DNA of 36,179 bases. Source: Bdellovibrio sp. (GTDB lineage: Bacteria > Bdellovibrionota > Bdellovibrionia > Bdellovibrionales > Bdellovibrionaceae). Made by a program: the position numbers and the translations under genes. Where the stretch lies: positions 1-36,179 of the forward strand of contig JANYDD010000090.1 in NCBI GenBank assembly GCA_025359945.1. Direction: 5' to 3'. Below the pieces are notes generated by a model. That model did not search any database and was not told the origin of the DNA. It saw only the letters and a program-made list of their open reading frames with translations. This document shows, one piece after another, positions 17,510-25,778 of the stretch (positions are counted from its first letter, which is position 1; each line of letters begins with the position of its first letter).

Positions 17510-19780
17510 TTAATCGCAGGCGAGTTCTTTTCTTTTTGAGTTTACTAATTTCATGTCGACTAAATAGTCCTTTGATAACTTGGTGGCGTCGGATCTATTT
17601 CCCGACATCACGTACAAGCGTTGGGTGTAAGGATCGTACTGATCGAAACAGGCTTTTTGTAAACCGTCTTGGAATTCAGAATCCACGAAAGTACTTAAAA
17701 CTTGGCAAAAGAAAACTTGGGATTCTAAGACTTTGTTTGTCGCATTCCATGATGAAACTATGTTTTTTAAGTATCCACAAAACTCGCGTTTGATTGGGGC
17801 AGCTTTAATTAATTTCGCATCAATAGGCTCCAATGTTTTCGCCATTTGCCTAGATTTCATTCTAAGAAAAGACCAGTCGATCTCGGGCTCTCTAAAAAAT
17901 GAATAAGTTAGCTCAGGTGAAAGTTCAGCGTAGTTTTTTTCAAAGGCTACGTTGTAAATCTTCGTTCGAAGATTTTTTAATTCTTTGATGAAGCTTTTTT
18001 CTTGTTTGATTCTTTCGCCATTTGTCCAACGTAGCCAGGCCCACGCTGGGGATACGTTTTTTTGCTCGAAACCTGGTACTCCAAGATTGGCGACAAAAGT
18101 TACAAATCGGTCCCATTTGTTTTTCCACCAGCCTTCTGCAAAACGATCTCCGAACAAAACTTTCTTAAGGACTAGTCGTTGCGCAAGTAATTCACTGACG
18201 TCAAGAACGCTGTTATCAGCGGCGTTAACGACGATTTTTTCCTTCTGTTCTTCAAATTTAAGAGTCTTCTCGATGTCAAAAAAGTTTTTGATTTTTTGAT
18301 CTTGAGTTAAATAGCGCTCGACTGATTTTTTCAAAGATCGCGCGCTTTTTTGCGTGGACTCGACAATGCGCTCAAGATTTTCAATATAATTGTTTCCCAG
18401 TTGCGCGCAATCTACCGACGACATCTGATTTTTTTGCGGGTCTAACAAGGCCAAGCGAAGTGCTTGTTCGCCTTCCAAATAAGTGGACTGGGACAAAGTT
18501 TTTTGTTTTTGATTGGCCATCACTTGCGCAAAGGTCAACAAAACGGCTGAGGTCACCGAATTGCTTTCAGACACCCGTGCCGCCAATTTTCTGGAATAGA
18601 TGCAGGCCATTTGTGAGTTGCCCAATTGGGACATCTCTAATCGCATATTATTCACCCGATAAGAGTTAGCATTGGACTGAGATAGCAGTCGATCAAACTG
18701 ACCACCCATACGACTACTGAATTCGGAAATTCTTTTTATTTCCGCTGGCGCAGAACTAAGAACACTGTTTCGATAATTTCCGATACGGCTCATATTTTGA
18801 TTGTAGGCGCTGAGGTCCTGAGGCGACTTCGAGGCCCCAAGATAAGATTCAATGCGTTTATTAATTCGGTAGTACTGACAAATATTTTGCAAAATAGCGA
18901 ATCGTTGGTTCACATCAGCGACAGACACAGGTTTTTGCGTGTTTAAATTTCCAATGGCTTGAATAATATTTCCGGTGCCTTTTAATCCCACCAAAAACTG
19001 GACAGCTTCTCCGAAAGCGGGGTTGGCAGTTGCTGCCGCCACCAAGTACGGAGTTAACGACTGAACCATATCTGAAAGGCCAGTCATCCATTTTCCTGAA
19101 ATCGCGTCTTTTTGATCGGCGCCGTTCTCACCAACTTTGCAACTCTCAGCGCGAGCCACTTTTTGCGAAAAGAAAGTCGACAAAGAATCAAAACCTTTAA
19201 GAAGTACATTGAGATTTCTTTCAATCTCGTCCATTCGGTCGGGATTCAGAGAAAAGGTTTCTGGATCGGCGACTAATTTCTTGATCTCGACTCCGGCTTT
19301 AACCAAACCGTCTGAAAATCCAGGTCCAAAATTTCCGATAGCGCCATCACAAGCGCCGGACTCTTGGACTAATTTTTTAGTCAAAGCTTCGATAGCAACG
19401 ACCAGATCAAGCATTGGGCGATTGTCGGTCAAAGGGCAGTTGATCTCGGGGATCAATGATCCATCGACTGTTAGACTTGGAGAAAAAGCATCGGTCGGTT
19501 TTGAAAGTGAGTTGTCTTCAACACTTGAAGTTGCGTTCGGAATCACTACGGGCGCTTCTTTGGGAAGTTTTAAAATCACTTCCTCTTCAGAGTACACGTT
19601 GGTGTTGTCAGAAAAAGCGAAGGCCCCTTGCGTGGTCATCGCCACAATTGCGGCCAAAAAATAGGTTCCGAAGCTGGACTTTCGGCTGTGCCGCCCTTTG
19701 TTTAGCGAGCTTGCTGGATGGCTTGCTTGGATCAGGTCCTTCTGGAATATGTCCTTTTGAATTGTGCTTTTTTGAATCAT
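17510..19780 (-). CDS. Exported helical protein of unknown function, with a poly-G tract before its start
   Basis: 756 residues. The N-terminus has about 36 charged residues with a degenerate short repeat (IQKSTIQKDIFQKDLIQ), then a hydrophobic stretch FGTYFLAAIVAMTTQGAFAFS with an AxA-type cleavage site. This is an unusually long signal peptide. The rest is mostly helical, with paired cysteines spread along the chain (for example NCPL, GACDG, ESCKVG, NICQYY, REFCGY, FFCQVL, KACFDQ, ELACD) that suggest disulfides in the periplasm or outside the cell. No known domain was recognised. The ATG follows a run of 12 G residues by only 3 bases, and that run is the sole ribosome-binding candidate. Confidence 0.75.
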   Translation of the reverse strand: MIQKSTIQKDIFQKDLIQASHPASSLNKGRHSRKSSFGTYFLAAIVAMTTQGAFAFSDNTNVYSEEEVILKLPKEAPVVIPNATSSVEDNSLSKPTDAFSPSLTVDGSLIPEINCPLTDNRPMLDLVVAIEALTKKLVQESGACDGAIGNFGPGFSDGLVKAGVEIKKLVADPETFSLNPDRMDEIERNLNVLLKGFDSLSTFFSQKVARAESCKVGENGADQKDAISGKWMTGLSDMVQSLTPYLVAAATANPAFGEAVQFLVGLKGTGNIIQAIGNLNTQKPVSVADVNQRFAILQNICQYYRINKRIESYLGASKSPQDLSAYNQNMSRIGNYRNSVLSSAPAEIKRISEFSSRMGGQFDRLLSQSNANSYRVNNMRLEMSQLGNSQMACIYSRKLAARVSESNSVTSAVLLTFAQVMANQKQKTLSQSTYLEGEQALRLALLDPQKNQMSSVDCAQLGNNYIENLERIVESTQKSARSLKKSVERYLTQDQKIKNFFDIEKTLKFEEQKEKIVVNAADNSVLDVSELLAQRLVLKKVLFGDRFAEGWWKNKWDRFVTFVANLGVPGFEQKNVSPAWAWLRWTNGERIKQEKSFIKELKNLRTKIYNVAFEKNYAELSPELTYSFFREPEIDWSFLRMKSRQMAKTLEPIDAKLIKAAPIKREFCGYLKNIVSSWNATNKVLESQVFFCQVLSTFVDSEFQDGLQKACFDQYDPYTQRLYVMSGNRSDATKLSKDYLVDMKLVNSKRKELACD

Positions 19781-19783
19781 TAA

Positions 19784-19795
19784 CCCCCCCCCCCC
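19784..19795 (-). repeat. Poly-G (12) tract at a ribosome-binding site
   Basis: Twelve consecutive G residues on the coding strand, ending 3 bases before the ATG of the 756-residue exported protein. Such tracts change length by slippage. Here a length change would move or weaken the Shine-Dalgarno contact rather than shift the reading frame. Phase-variable translation is a plausible inference. Confidence 0.7.
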
Positions 19796-19846
19796 AGGTT
19801 GATTGGCGTACCTTGATTCGAACGAGAGTATTCAAATTGGCGACTC

Positions 19847-19863
19847 TGTCAATAACATTGACA
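19847..19863. promoter_or_regulatory. Palindrome with back-to-back TTGACA boxes between divergent genes
   Basis: TGTCAAT and ATTGACA flank the centre AAC as a perfect 7-bp inverted repeat. The minus-strand TTGACA (19852-19847) is followed after 16 bases by TACTCT at 19830-19825, a fair -35/-10 pair for the 756-residue protein. The plus-strand TTGACA lacks a good -10 box. The palindrome may be an operator, a shared promoter core, or both. Confidence 0.45.
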
Positions 19864-19948
19864 CCCCTGACAATATTTTAAACAGACAAGTGCCTCGTAA
19901 TGAGCTTTGATAAAGGAAATTGTGGCCTGTGTTTTGAAGTGATTATGG

Positions 19949-20551
19949 ATGATGACTCTCAAAATTCGTCGACTATTTATTTTAATCTTTTCGATCTATG
20001 GCTCCGCGTGCGTCTTTTCATCTTTATGTTCGGCGGCTGTTCCTAAATATAATTACCTAGATGAAGTGTCTCAATCTGGGGCTATCGATCGTGAGCTTGT
20101 TGTGGCCTATGAAGCCATTCGTAATGAAAAGCCAGCTTATGATTACAATAAGTTGATCCCCAGCAATATCGCTTCAATGGTCGGCCAGACGGCCGTCGAG
20201 GCAATGGCCGATAAGGGCGTGAACGATTGGTGGATGAATTCCGAGCTTAAGCAATCCGACATGGGTCAGACTGTCGACAAGGTTGAAAAAGCGATGAGAC
20301 AAGAGGTCTCGTTTCGCTCGGCGAATTCGAAAATCGAGCATAAATTTGTGATGCAGTATTTAGCGTTCCAAGCGCGGACCGAATTAAAATATTCAGGCTT
20401 GGCGGATGCGCAAGTCTACTACACGCAGAAAAATTCGACTCTTGGAATCGAGATGTCTGAAAAACTCACGCAGAATGAATCCTTGGTTTTTAATCATCAA
20501 ATAAACCCCGTTGAAAACGTCAGTAAGGTTAGTTTACTAATTAGTTTTTGA
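19949..20551 (+). CDS. Exported protein of unknown function
   Basis: 200 residues. The N-terminus (MTLKIRRLFILIFSIYGSACVFSSLCSAAVPKY) is a signal peptide, most simply cleaved after SAA; the YGSAC stretch could act as a lipobox but is a poor match. The mature part is acidic to neutral and helical, with no cysteines and no recognised motif. The ATG at 19949 has only a weak upstream ribosome site. It is divergent from the 756-residue gene across about 170 bases and convergent with the HExxH gene, ending 27 bases before that gene's stop. Its place between two large exported proteins suggests a related role, which is inference only. Confidence 0.7.
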   Translation: MMTLKIRRLFILIFSIYGSACVFSSLCSAAVPKYNYLDEVSQSGAIDRELVVAYEAIRNEKPAYDYNKLIPSNIASMVGQTAVEAMADKGVNDWWMNSELKQSDMGQTVDKVEKAMRQEVSFRSANSKIEHKFVMQYLAFQARTELKYSGLADAQVYYTQKNSTLGIEMSEKLTQNESLVFNHQINPVENVSKVSLLISF

Positions 20552-20578
20552 AGTTAATTTTAATTGATCCACTTAAAA

Positions 20579-23395
20579 TTACCGGGACGGAAGCGGACTG
20601 CCCATCGCGATTCCATGAATGGGTTCGGGCATTGAAAGTGGTACAGCACCAGTTCCGGATCCGGTGTTTCCCGAGGACACAACTTGTCCAGCATCTGGTG
20701 ATAAAGAATTAGCTTCAGAAACAGAACTAGTAGCAGGAGGGTTGTTGACCGGCGCCGGAGCCTCTTTGATTTTTATATTGAGGCGCTGAAGTTCTGTCGG
20801 CGAAATTGAAACGATATTGTTGGCTGACGTAGTTGTAGTAATTCCGGTCGACCCAAATCCGACCTGTCGATATTTTACCGAAGAATCTTTTGGAACATCG
20901 GTGAATTCCATCATTAACATTTTGGTAGTTTTCAATCCATTTTCAATAGTTGTTCTGAAGACGATATAATTTTGATCTAAGGGATTTGAACCTAAGGGCA
21001 TTCCATGATTAGGGGTCACCCGAGAATCGGTGATAATTTCGTCATTCCATTTCAGCAAAACAGGAAAACCATTCTTATCCAATGGGCTATTGGGAACAGC
21101 TTTAAACGGCATAAAAATCATGACCTTGATCGGAGCCGTTTGTATAGAATTTGTAACTGAGCTTGAGCTCCAGCCAGAAAGCCCCGTCATAAAAATATCT
21201 TCATTTATGTTAACTCCCGTGGGCAATCCCGGCACTGAACCCTGCGGGGGCGGAACTGGAGTTGGACGATTTGAACCCGATGATGTGGTCGTCACTAATG
21301 CTGGCGGTGTTTTTCCAGGAGGTGGATTGAATACAATTCCCTGATCGGCAGGCGGAGCGGCAGGAAGTTTATCAGTGGAACTTCCATCAGGCGCTTTGCT
21401 GGATTTGTTTTCTGGTTTTTTAGAAAATCGTCCGGCTTCGACAGAGTATTTGGGATTGTACTCGCTTTGCGTTCTTGCCAAAGTTTCTGCAGCAAGTTCT
21501 TCTTTAGACTTTTCAGGGCTGTTAAACATCGAGCGAACCATTTCAGTTGTCGCGTCCGCCACACCACTGGCAACACAAGTAAAGCAGTCGATCGTGTCGC
21601 CGATAAAAATATCGAAAACTTGGATAGAAAACTTACCAACTCCCAACGGATCATTTTTAATGATTCGAATATTTGACGCCAAATCGTCTCGAGCTGTTTG
21701 ACTGGTCATAAGCTCGTAGCCGGTGATTCCTAAGAAAACGACCGAGACCGCACCTCCGACAACTGTTCCGGCGGTAGCGCCAGCTGTAGCAGCCACAGCA
21801 CCTTCACCAACAACCACGGCAGTTCCGGTTTTCACGATCAGTCCCACAGTGGCCGCGCCACCTGCCACCGCGCTTGGGATCAACACAGTTCCGATAACTA
21901 AATTGTTTCCAGAATCCCTTGCGGCACGATTCATTATATCTAATCGTTCGATATCATCGCGGGCATTTTCATATTCAGCTTTGTACTTTGCTGTGTTCAT
22001 TACAAAATCAAGGGCTGCATCGGCAGTGCCTTTTCCGGTTTTTCCTAAAGCTTTCACTTCTCGATCAAAAAATTGTCCTGCGGGACCAATGTTTGCACGT
22101 TGAACACTGGCCTCGGAAACTCCGTTAAATCCCACAGTGCCCGGGGGCGATAGGGGAGTTCCTAACGGCGAAGGGGCGGCTTGCCCAATAATGACCTGTA
22201 CGGCCCGTTGTTGAGCAATCTCGACCTGTTTGAATTGCGCTTGCCTTGTTATATCACCCGCTTTGTAAGTATCCATTTGCTTATCTAAAAGCGTGATGGC
22301 TTGCCGACCGATATTTTCATCCAATGCTGCGTAGGGGTCCATACCCAATCGGCTTCCGTAAACTAAGATTCCAGACTGAACCTTAAAATTTTGGTCCAGA
22401 AGGCTAATGTCATGAAACGTGCTTTGACCATTGATTGGGTCGTTATAAATGATCTGTTTAACTGTCAGAGTCGTATTCCCAGGGCCTAGAAATGCCGCCA
22501 AAGATTGGCCGTTTCCCATATTCCCTGATCCCAAAAAAGTTAACTTTTCTTTTGTTATTCCGCCCATCCCTTGAATAGCTGCCAAGTTCAAAAGGTTGGA
22601 AGCTTTTGCTGTACTTAGACTGTTCTGACTTTCCATAAGGTTGCCCAATGAGCGTTGTAATTCTCCGGGCGTGCGATTGGGATTGCTCAGAAGGTCATTC
22701 GCGATTTGAAGTTCGACTTTTGATTGTACCCAAAACGATGAGCTTTCCTGTGCTGAAGGTGACGGATAACTCAACTTGAATTCGTTAAGCGCCTGCCGTT
22801 CACCCGAAGACAAGCTACCCGGTGGCAAGTTACTTTCAACGATCGCCCACGCCGGTTCTGACATGCTCACCACAAATTTTTCAGAATTTCCGACAAGAAA
22901 TTGGCTGCGATGATTGATTTCGTGAGCAAGGGTTGGATGAAATATATCCAGCGCCAACTGTTTGAGTTCAGATTCGGGAATGTTGTATTTATTTGCAAAC
23001 CCAGCAAGCCGTGCCGCCACCAATCCAAGGTCACCATTGATTCTCACTTTGTCAGAAACCGTGTTGTAGACTCCTGCTTCAAAGATAGAATCAAATGCAA
23101 AGTCGCCAACTCCCAAACGATTCAGAACATCAATGTCAGATTTTTGAAAAGAATGGACCGCGGCTTGGACAGCAGCCTGAAGTTCCGCAGTGGTCGCATT
23201 GGTAAAGAAAATGGAGGTTGTCCCGCCAATCGTTAAAGCGGAAAAAATCGCTTTCAGATAAAAGCCTCTCCTGGCACGCGAATGATCGGTCAACCTTCTG
23301 CCTAAAGATTTTTTAGTCCTGCGATTGTTGCTTTTGGGCCAAAATTTTCTACCGGGTTCAGTCGAACTGTTTTTTTGGGATTCATCGTTACACAT
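20579..23395 (-). CDS. Large exported protein with an HExxH metallopeptidase-like motif
   Basis: 938 residues. A long basic N-terminus (about 43 residues with many Arg/Lys) precedes a hydrophobic stretch (FYLKAIFSALTIGGTTSIFF) that may be a signal or anchor. At about residues 157-162 AHEINH fits the zinc motif HExxH, and Glu180 in SEPAW, 18 residues on, could be the third ligand as in gluzincins. A glycine/alanine-rich hydrophobic segment at about 510-570 may insert in a membrane. The C-terminal third is proline-rich and low in complexity (PPPQGSVPGLPTG, PPADQG). No full-length family was recognised. A sigma-28-like promoter lies about 40 bases upstream. A secreted protease or effector is possible but unproven. 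Confidence 0.72.
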   Translation of the reverse strand: MCNDESQKNSSTEPGRKFWPKSNNRRTKKSLGRRLTDHSRARRGFYLKAIFSALTIGGTTSIFFTNATTAELQAAVQAAVHSFQKSDIDVLNRLGVGDFAFDSIFEAGVYNTVSDKVRINGDLGLVAARLAGFANKYNIPESELKQLALDIFHPTLAHEINHRSQFLVGNSEKFVVSMSEPAWAIVESNLPPGSLSSGERQALNEFKLSYPSPSAQESSSFWVQSKVELQIANDLLSNPNRTPGELQRSLGNLMESQNSLSTAKASNLLNLAAIQGMGGITKEKLTFLGSGNMGNGQSLAAFLGPGNTTLTVKQIIYNDPINGQSTFHDISLLDQNFKVQSGILVYGSRLGMDPYAALDENIGRQAITLLDKQMDTYKAGDITRQAQFKQVEIAQQRAVQVIIGQAAPSPLGTPLSPPGTVGFNGVSEASVQRANIGPAGQFFDREVKALGKTGKGTADAALDFVMNTAKYKAEYENARDDIERLDIMNRAARDSGNNLVIGTVLIPSAVAGGAATVGLIVKTGTAVVVGEGAVAATAGATAGTVVGGAVSVVFLGITGYELMTSQTARDDLASNIRIIKNDPLGVGKFSIQVFDIFIGDTIDCFTCVASGVADATTEMVRSMFNSPEKSKEELAAETLARTQSEYNPKYSVEAGRFSKKPENKSSKAPDGSSTDKLPAAPPADQGIVFNPPPGKTPPALVTTTSSGSNRPTPVPPPQGSVPGLPTGVNINEDIFMTGLSGWSSSSVTNSIQTAPIKVMIFMPFKAVPNSPLDKNGFPVLLKWNDEIITDSRVTPNHGMPLGSNPLDQNYIVFRTTIENGLKTTKMLMMEFTDVPKDSSVKYRQVGFGSTGITTTTSANNIVSISPTELQRLNIKIKEAPAPVNNPPATSSVSEANSLSPDAGQVVSSGNTGSGTGAVPLSMPEPIHGIAMGSPLPSR

Positions 23396-23436
23396 TGATT
23401 AAGTCCATTTCATAGAAGAGGTCGTTTTCAACGATC

Positions 23437-23464
23437 CCATCGGCAAAAATTTAAAAAAATTTTA
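23437..23464 (-). promoter_or_regulatory. Weak sigma-28-like promoter for the HExxH protein
   Basis: On the minus strand TAAA is followed after 16 bases by GCCGATGG (6 of 8 matches to the FliA -10), about 42 bases before the ATG. The spacer is AT-rich, and 15-base spacing is reached with AAAA instead of TAAA. It is weaker than the pilin promoter but shares the upstream TTGGTCCAGG motif at 23475-23484. Confidence 0.4.
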
Positions 23465-23534
23465 CAGCTTGCTCTTGGTCCAGGCGTTCCGCTGTATCAA
23501 ACTGATCAAATCGTCGAGTCCTCGCTTCAAAGGG

Positions 23535-23555
23535 TGCTTCCACTTATTGGAAGCA
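23535..23555. promoter_or_regulatory. Candidate operator: perfect 8-bp inverted repeat
   Basis: TGCTTCCA and TGGAAGCA are separated by CTTAT. It lies in the divergent region between the HExxH gene and the TIGR02147 remnant, about 55 bases before the latter's ATG. A TTGACG at 23573-23578 with TATTTC 17 bases later could be the plus-strand promoter. Operator function, for example autoregulation, is inference. Confidence 0.35.
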
Positions 23556-23609
23556 GAATGTTTCCAAAATGGTTGACGGGACCCCCAAAGGAATCTATTT
23601 CACCCAACC

Positions 23610-24607
23610 ATGTTGCATCCTGAAACCCTTCGCCCTGAAGATATTTTAAGGCACGAATTTAAGATTCGCGTGAGTCGCAATCCGCGCTATTCTTTGCGCA
23701 GTTTTTAAACTATAAGCGACCAATCACGGCTAAAGCAGCGGTAAAAATTTCGAACAGTCTTGGGCTTGATCCAAAATTCCATCGCCAGTTTTTAAGTGCC
23801 GTTTTAGCGACCCAAAAAAAAGAATCAAGCCCTTCTTCAAATACAACGCAGGGTTTATCCGATGAAGATTTATACCTTTTGCATCACGAAGAATTTGAAC
23901 TGATCAGTGATCCGCTTCATTTTTACTTCTTAAGTTTGATTGAAACTGAAGATTTTGTTTTTGAAATGAAATGGATCGCCAAACGATTGGGCGTTTCTGT
24001 CATTGAGGCTCAGCAAATTGTCGAGCGTCTTAAAAAAATAAAACTGATCGAAGTCAGCAAAGATGGTCAGGTTTTCCGAAAGGTTCCGCACTGGCGAACA
24101 TCGGATGGAGTTCAAAATCTAGCTTTGCGAAAAGCCCACCGGACGCAATTGCAAACCACTTTGGATCAATTTGAACAAATCAATCTAGAACTTCGAGATT
24201 TAAGTTCGATGGTTATGGCGATTGACTTACGTATGCACATGACGCCACCTACCTGTCGTGTTCGACTGGAGCGCATTCAAGTCGACAATATTCGACAAGG
24301 CGAATTTGCTGGCGTCATGTGCATAGGTAGGGCGATTGATCTTAAAAAACTTCCCCAAGCCAAAGAGAAAATTAAACGCTTTCGTCGTGAGCTTTGTAAA
24401 TATTTAGAGTCCGGCAAAAAACAAGAGGTGTATTCGCTTTGTATTCAACTGATACCCCGAAGTCTTCCTTCAAAATCAAAAAAAAATGAAATGGATCCAA
24501 GGTTTTTTAGTATTGTCTGTTTTTTGCATTCTCCCCTTTGCCCATGGAGGCGGTGGGTATGGAAACGGCGGCTTTGTCATTCTGAAAGCTTCGACAAACT
24601 CCATTGA
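23610..24607 (+). pseudogene. TIGR02147-family regulator, broken by a frameshifting deletion and a MITE insertion
   Basis: From the ATG at 23610 the frame reads MLHPETLRPEDILRHEF, then VSRNPRYSLRSF, the usual TIGR02147 N-terminus, and stops at a TAA near 23706. Similarity resumes in another frame with QFLNYKRPITAKAAVKIS, then NSLGLD, the end of the helix-turn-helix domain, and continues with the family C-terminal domain to LCIQLIPRSL. About 12 codons between the halves seem deleted, with a frameshift. Near residue SSMVMAID a 106-bp element plus 8-bp duplication adds 38 codons before AIDLKKLPQAK resumes. The open frame after 23879 starts only at a weak TTG and lacks most of the DNA-binding domain. 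Its tail runs past the expected end into the next gene. Confidence 0.75.
24226..24331 (+). mobile_element. 106-bp MITE-like element, copy 2, inside a coding region
   Basis: Same element as at 9674-9779 in opposite orientation, differing at one base near the end. It is flanked by the identical octamer GCGATTGA at 24218-24225 and 24332-24339. Its terminal inverted repeats match at 19 of 21 positions. The frame used by the host gene is open through the whole element and begins with ATG-CAC-ATG after two codons. Element plus duplication is 114 bases, a multiple of three. Confidence 0.9.
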
Positions 24608-25502
24608 GTTGGCTGACTACTATGCTTGGGAAAACGAGTATCCCATCAATTTTTGCGATCCATCATTATGTGTCGATGAAAATTTTGAAGAGCTCATCAA
24701 ACGCTATTTGCCTCGATCCCCACAAAGATATCGTCTTTATAAAATGTGGTATCCCCAATTTTTCAACAACAACGTCAAACGACTTCCACAGAATGTGTTT
24801 TTGCGAGACATTTTTGAATTCGGGGCTTTTCCTATTCCGAACCAATTTTCCAATGGCACTACAGCTCGGAATTCCGCCGAAATTATTCAGTACGGAAGGA
24901 AGATAAAAATAGCTGTAGATGAGAATTTAAGGTTCTACCCAAATGATCATTTGAAAGACGCTTGGTTGTCTGAAGACCTACCGCTTGAGTGGCTTGGAAA
25001 TAAAATCATTTGTACAGGGCGATCAAGGGCAATTTTTTCATCGGATGGTGATATCCAAAGCTCTCATCATCTTGGTTTGCCACCAGGAGATGCCAAGATC
25101 GAGTTGTTGACCTTTCCTTGCGGGCTAGGTGCTGATCTAATTTTTTCAAGTGGATCTGCAACTGACGTTTGCTGGCTGAAAACGGGAAAGATCGAGTGCC
25201 CATTTTTCAAAGCGCAAATTAACGCCAGCCTGGGGGCGAGCCCTTCGAATGCACCAGTCTTACGAAGAAATCCATCGGCTAACGGATCGACTGGGTGGGG
25301 CATTGGATATTCAAATCGCCTTGCCAACTTAACTGAGATTCAGATCAAAGATGCATGGTGGAGCGGACTGATAAAAAACCTGCAAAGGGATTCTAACAAT
25401 TCAAAATTCATTGGCCAACTTAAAGCCCCCACCGAATTAAAATACAAACACGGTCAAATAAAATTAGCCCCCGGGCCGATTGAATTTGATCTTTTAGGAT
25501 AA
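24486..25502 (+). CDS. Secreted protein of unknown function, probably shortened by an internal stop
   Basis: 338 residues from ATG to a TAA at 25500. A signal peptide (MKWIQGFLVLSVFCILPFAHG) is followed by a glycine-rich start GGGYGNGGF and then NSIELADYY. Secreted Bdellovibrio-type proteins with a GNGG start and an ELLDYY-like motif are familiar to me but functionally undefined. Cysteines are present in the body. After the stop the same frame stays open for 91 more codons to 25778, so the gene was probably about 430 residues long. The start overlaps the end of the TIGR02147 open frame, and this regulator plus secreted-gene pairing is common for the family. The decay of both suggests loss of selection. 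Confidence 0.65.
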   Translation: MKWIQGFLVLSVFCILPFAHGGGGYGNGGFVILKASTNSIELADYYAWENEYPINFCDPSLCVDENFEELIKRYLPRSPQRYRLYKMWYPQFFNNNVKRLPQNVFLRDIFEFGAFPIPNQFSNGTTARNSAEIIQYGRKIKIAVDENLRFYPNDHLKDAWLSEDLPLEWLGNKIICTGRSRAIFSSDGDIQSSHHLGLPPGDAKIELLTFPCGLGADLIFSSGSATDVCWLKTGKIECPFFKAQINASLGASPSNAPVLRRNPSANGSTGWGIGYSNRLANLTEIQIKDAWWSGLIKNLQRDSNNSKFIGQLKAPTELKYKHGQIKLAPGPIEFDLLG

Positions 25503-25778
25503 GTCACACGGGCCATTCCCATTTCAAAAGTACAATCTGTTCGGACGGCAACTGGCCAGGAATTCAAAATCGGCGCTTCTTGCTATCTAAAAATTTTCCG
25601 CGATCGGCCAGAACGCGTTCGATTTTTTAACGACGGTTCTCTTTATAGTTTCTCGGTTCATGAAACTTCTGATATTAACTATGGCTCAGAAAAAACAACT
25701 GCTATGCCTGGTACATTTGTATATCTTAAACCAGACGGCACGGTCGAAGAGTTAAGAAACTATTGGATGAATGACTAA
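25503..25778 (+). pseudogene. Severed C-terminal part of the preceding secreted-protein gene
   Basis: In the same frame as the 24486 gene, directly after its TAA, 91 sense codons follow to a TAA at 25776. They read as ordinary protein: VQSVRTATGQEFKIGASCY, then FFNDGSLYSFSVHET, then GTFVYLKPDGTVEELRNYW. There is no ribosome site or good start codon at its beginning, so it is not an independent gene. A single nonsense change (for example of CAA or GAA to TAA) would explain it. Read-through or a sequencing error are alternatives. It overlaps the convergent lipoprotein gene by 4 bases. Confidence 0.7.
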
